33,265 nucleotides of DNA, from NCBI GenBank assembly GCA_903970185.1, contig CAJCIC010000025.1, forward strand, positions 1 through 33,265, written 5' to 3'. Source of the DNA: Gammaproteobacteria bacterium. Lineage in GTDB: Bacteria > Pseudomonadota > Gammaproteobacteria > Burkholderiales > Burkholderiaceae_D. Positions 31,878 through 33,265 of this stretch are shown in pieces. Both the position numbers and the translations under genes were made by a program. Every line of letters starts with the position of its first letter. The stretch's first letter is position 1. Under the pieces are notes generated by a model that was not told the DNA's origin, searched no databases, and worked only from the letters and a program-made list of their open reading frames with translations.

Positions 31878-32468
31878 ATGGCGCGCTCGTTGGCCACATC
31901 GCAAAGTCAGATTGCGCAGGTCGTCCTGACCGCGCTGGGTGTCATTGCCTGCGCCGCGCTGGCCGGTTTCTGGGCCACGCGAATTCTCGCAGGAAATGCT
32001 TTTCCGATTCCGCCACGAGTCGGTGCCAACGCGTCACTTGCGCTTGCCGATCCCCTCGAGCGCCTCGAATCAAGCGCGGCGCTGTTTGGCTCGAGAAGGC
32101 CCGGCGGTCCATCGCCCAACGTGCAGGCCCTGGGGCTGATTGCCGACGCCAGTGGCGAAGGCGGTGCGATTATCGCCATTGCCGGCCAGCCGCCACGGGC
32201 CGTGCGCGTTGGCGATCGCATCGACGGGCGCCTGATCACGGCAATCGATGCCCGCGGCGTGACGCTTGAAGGCAGTGCCAGTCGCGACAGCGTGCCGCTC
32301 ATCGAACACCCGCATCCACAGCCGCTGTCGCAGACGAGCCTTGGCAACGTGCCGTTGCCACCGCAGGCGCCGCCAGGCTATGGCGGCCCGCCTGCAGTCG
32401 GGCTCAATGCCGAGCATGGCGCGTCGATGGCGATTCCCCCGCTCGATACCGAGCAGCCGCCGCAGTAA
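31878..32468 (+). CDS. gspC: Type II secretion inner-membrane protein GspC, PDZ-less
   Basis: A 196-residue protein with one N-terminal membrane helix (about 13-35) and an HR domain (LFGSRRPGG ... VQALGLIADASGEGGAIIAIAGQPPRAVRVGDRI). HR domains contact the secretin N0 domain. After about residue 145 there is only a Pro-rich tail (PLPPQAPPGYGGPP) and no PDZ domain. Divergent from gspG, as in Burkholderia-like clusters. Its stop lies 2 bp from the convergent DUF1501 gene. The ribosome site is weak. Confidence 0.88.
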   Translation: MARSLATSQSQIAQVVLTALGVIACAALAGFWATRILAGNAFPIPPRVGANASLALADPLERLESSAALFGSRRPGGPSPNVQALGLIADASGEGGAIIAIAGQPPRAVRVGDRIDGRLITAIDARGVTLEGSASRDSVPLIEHPHPQPLSQTSLGNVPLPPQAPPGYGGPPAVGLNAEHGASMAIPPLDTEQPPQ

Positions 32469-32470
32469 AC

Positions 32471-33265
32471 CTAGGCGCTCAGAAAGCCGAGGTTGGTGCT
32501 CGAAAAATTCGCGAGGTTGGGTAGCGCGCTTGCCAGCTGTTGCGAATCCAAGCTCATCCAGGTGCCAAGCGTTGCCGCATACTGGTCGACCGATGTCGTC
32601 GGTATCCATCTGCCGTTGCCGTTGTTCGCGACGTCGTCAGGCCCACCGAGTGCCAGCGTCGGGAAGGTGCCATAGGCGGTGCCGCCCTTGACTGCACCGC
32701 CAACGATGAGGTGATGGCTGCCCCAGGCGTGATCGGTGCCGCCGTCGGTCGCGGGCTGGAAGGTGCGCGAGAAGTCCGACAGCGTGAAGGTCGTGACCAT
32801 GTCTTGCACCCCCAGGGCGACCGTGGCGCTATAGAACTCCGAGAGTGATGTGTCCAGATCGGCGAGCAGCGTCTGCTGCACGGCAAGTTGGTTGGCGTGG
32901 GTATCGAAACTGCCCGAGGATGCAAAAAAGATCTGCCGCGTCGGATTGCCAAGCGCGGTCTGCTTGGAGATGACCTTGGCGATTTGCTTGAGCTGATTGG
33001 AGAGCGAACTCGAGGTGGTGAAGATCGAGTTGAGGGTGGTGTTGTTGGTGGAGAGGATCGGGTTGAGAATGCCGGCCAGTTGCAGCGCCGACGTCTGCTG
33101 GCTGCCGTAGCTCGAGATGAACAGCGAGTTGTCGTTGGCGGTATTGAGCTCAGCGAAAGCCGAGGACCGCGTCATGCCCTGCGCTGACGTATCGAAGGCG
33201 GCGACGCTCAAGGTTCCGGTCTGCGGCAGGGTGACGGGGCTTGTTTGGCTGCCGTTGAGAAAAAG
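32471..33265 (-). CDS. DUF1501 family protein, C-terminal part
   Basis: At least 264 residues, open to the right edge; an internal TTG at 33211 is not the real start. It has C-terminal signatures of DUF1501, a family with a sulfatase/alkaline-phosphatase-like fold usually exported by Tat: GSFDTHANQLAVQQ, TFTLSDFSRTFQP, GTDHAWGSHHLIVGGAVKGG and a final VDQYAATLGTWMSL. DUF1501 genes commonly pair with DUF1800 genes, which would be expected upstream, beyond the window. Function unknown. Convergent with gspC. Confidence 0.88.
   Translation of the reverse strand, partial: LFLNGSQTSPVTLPQTGTLSVAAFDTSAQGMTRSSAFAELNTANDNSLFISSYGSQQTSALQLAGILNPILSTNNTTLNSIFTTSSSLSNQLKQIAKVISKQTALGNPTRQIFFASSGSFDTHANQLAVQQTLLADLDTSLSEFYSATVALGVQDMVTTFTLSDFSRTFQPATDGGTDHAWGSHHLIVGGAVKGGTAYGTFPTLALGGPDDVANNGNGRWIPTTSVDQYAATLGTWMSLDSQQLASALPNLANFSSTNLGFLSA

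Overview
The window reads as chromosomal DNA of a high-GC Gram-negative bacterium, most likely a betaproteobacterium near Burkholderiales. The evidence is a complete iscR-iscS-iscU-iscA-hscB-hscA-fdx-iscX operon, a type II secretion (gsp) cluster with gspC divergent from gspG-N followed by gspD-E-F, a gspC without a PDZ domain, and a DUF1501 gene. This placement is inferred from gene order and protein style, not from a tree. No rRNA, tRNA, IS element or CRISPR array was seen.
Left part (1-7140): a catabolic cluster. Cytochrome P450, a ferredoxin reductase, an acyl-CoA ligase and a periplasmic binding protein lie on the minus strand with stop/start overlaps. A crotonase-family enoyl-CoA hydratase is divergent, and a TetR regulator follows. 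A 16-bp palindrome, CTAAGCGNNCGCTTAT, occurs before the ligase, between P450 and hydratase, and (weaker) before the tetR gene, which outlines a small local regulon. The likely logic is uptake, hydroxylation, CoA activation and side-chain beta-oxidation of a hydrophobic acid or terpenoid/steroid-like compound. The substrate cannot be read from sequence, and no dedicated ferredoxin gene is present.
Middle part (7141-13846): an accessory block. It holds a Fic-domain protein with Gln in place of the catalytic His; a TetR regulator divergent from an AzoR-type FMN azoreductase, sharing a perfect palindromic operator; a truncated AbrB-type antitoxin remnant; a questin-oxidase-like gene divergent from soxR, with a MerR-type 19-bp-spacer promoter; and a second Fic protein with canonical active site fused to an AbiEi-like N-terminal region. 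The centre looks like a quinone/redox-cycling response module flanked by two Fic genes.
Right-centre (13847-21429): the isc operon behind a promoter with two IscR-type boxes, with a terminator-like hairpin between iscA and hscB; then a MAPEG membrane protein and an NfeD/stomatin pair.
Right part (21440-33265): gspG-H-I-J-K-L-M-N-D-E-F on the minus strand, mostly with 4-nt overlaps, gspC divergent, and the C-terminal part of a DUF1501 protein running off the right edge.
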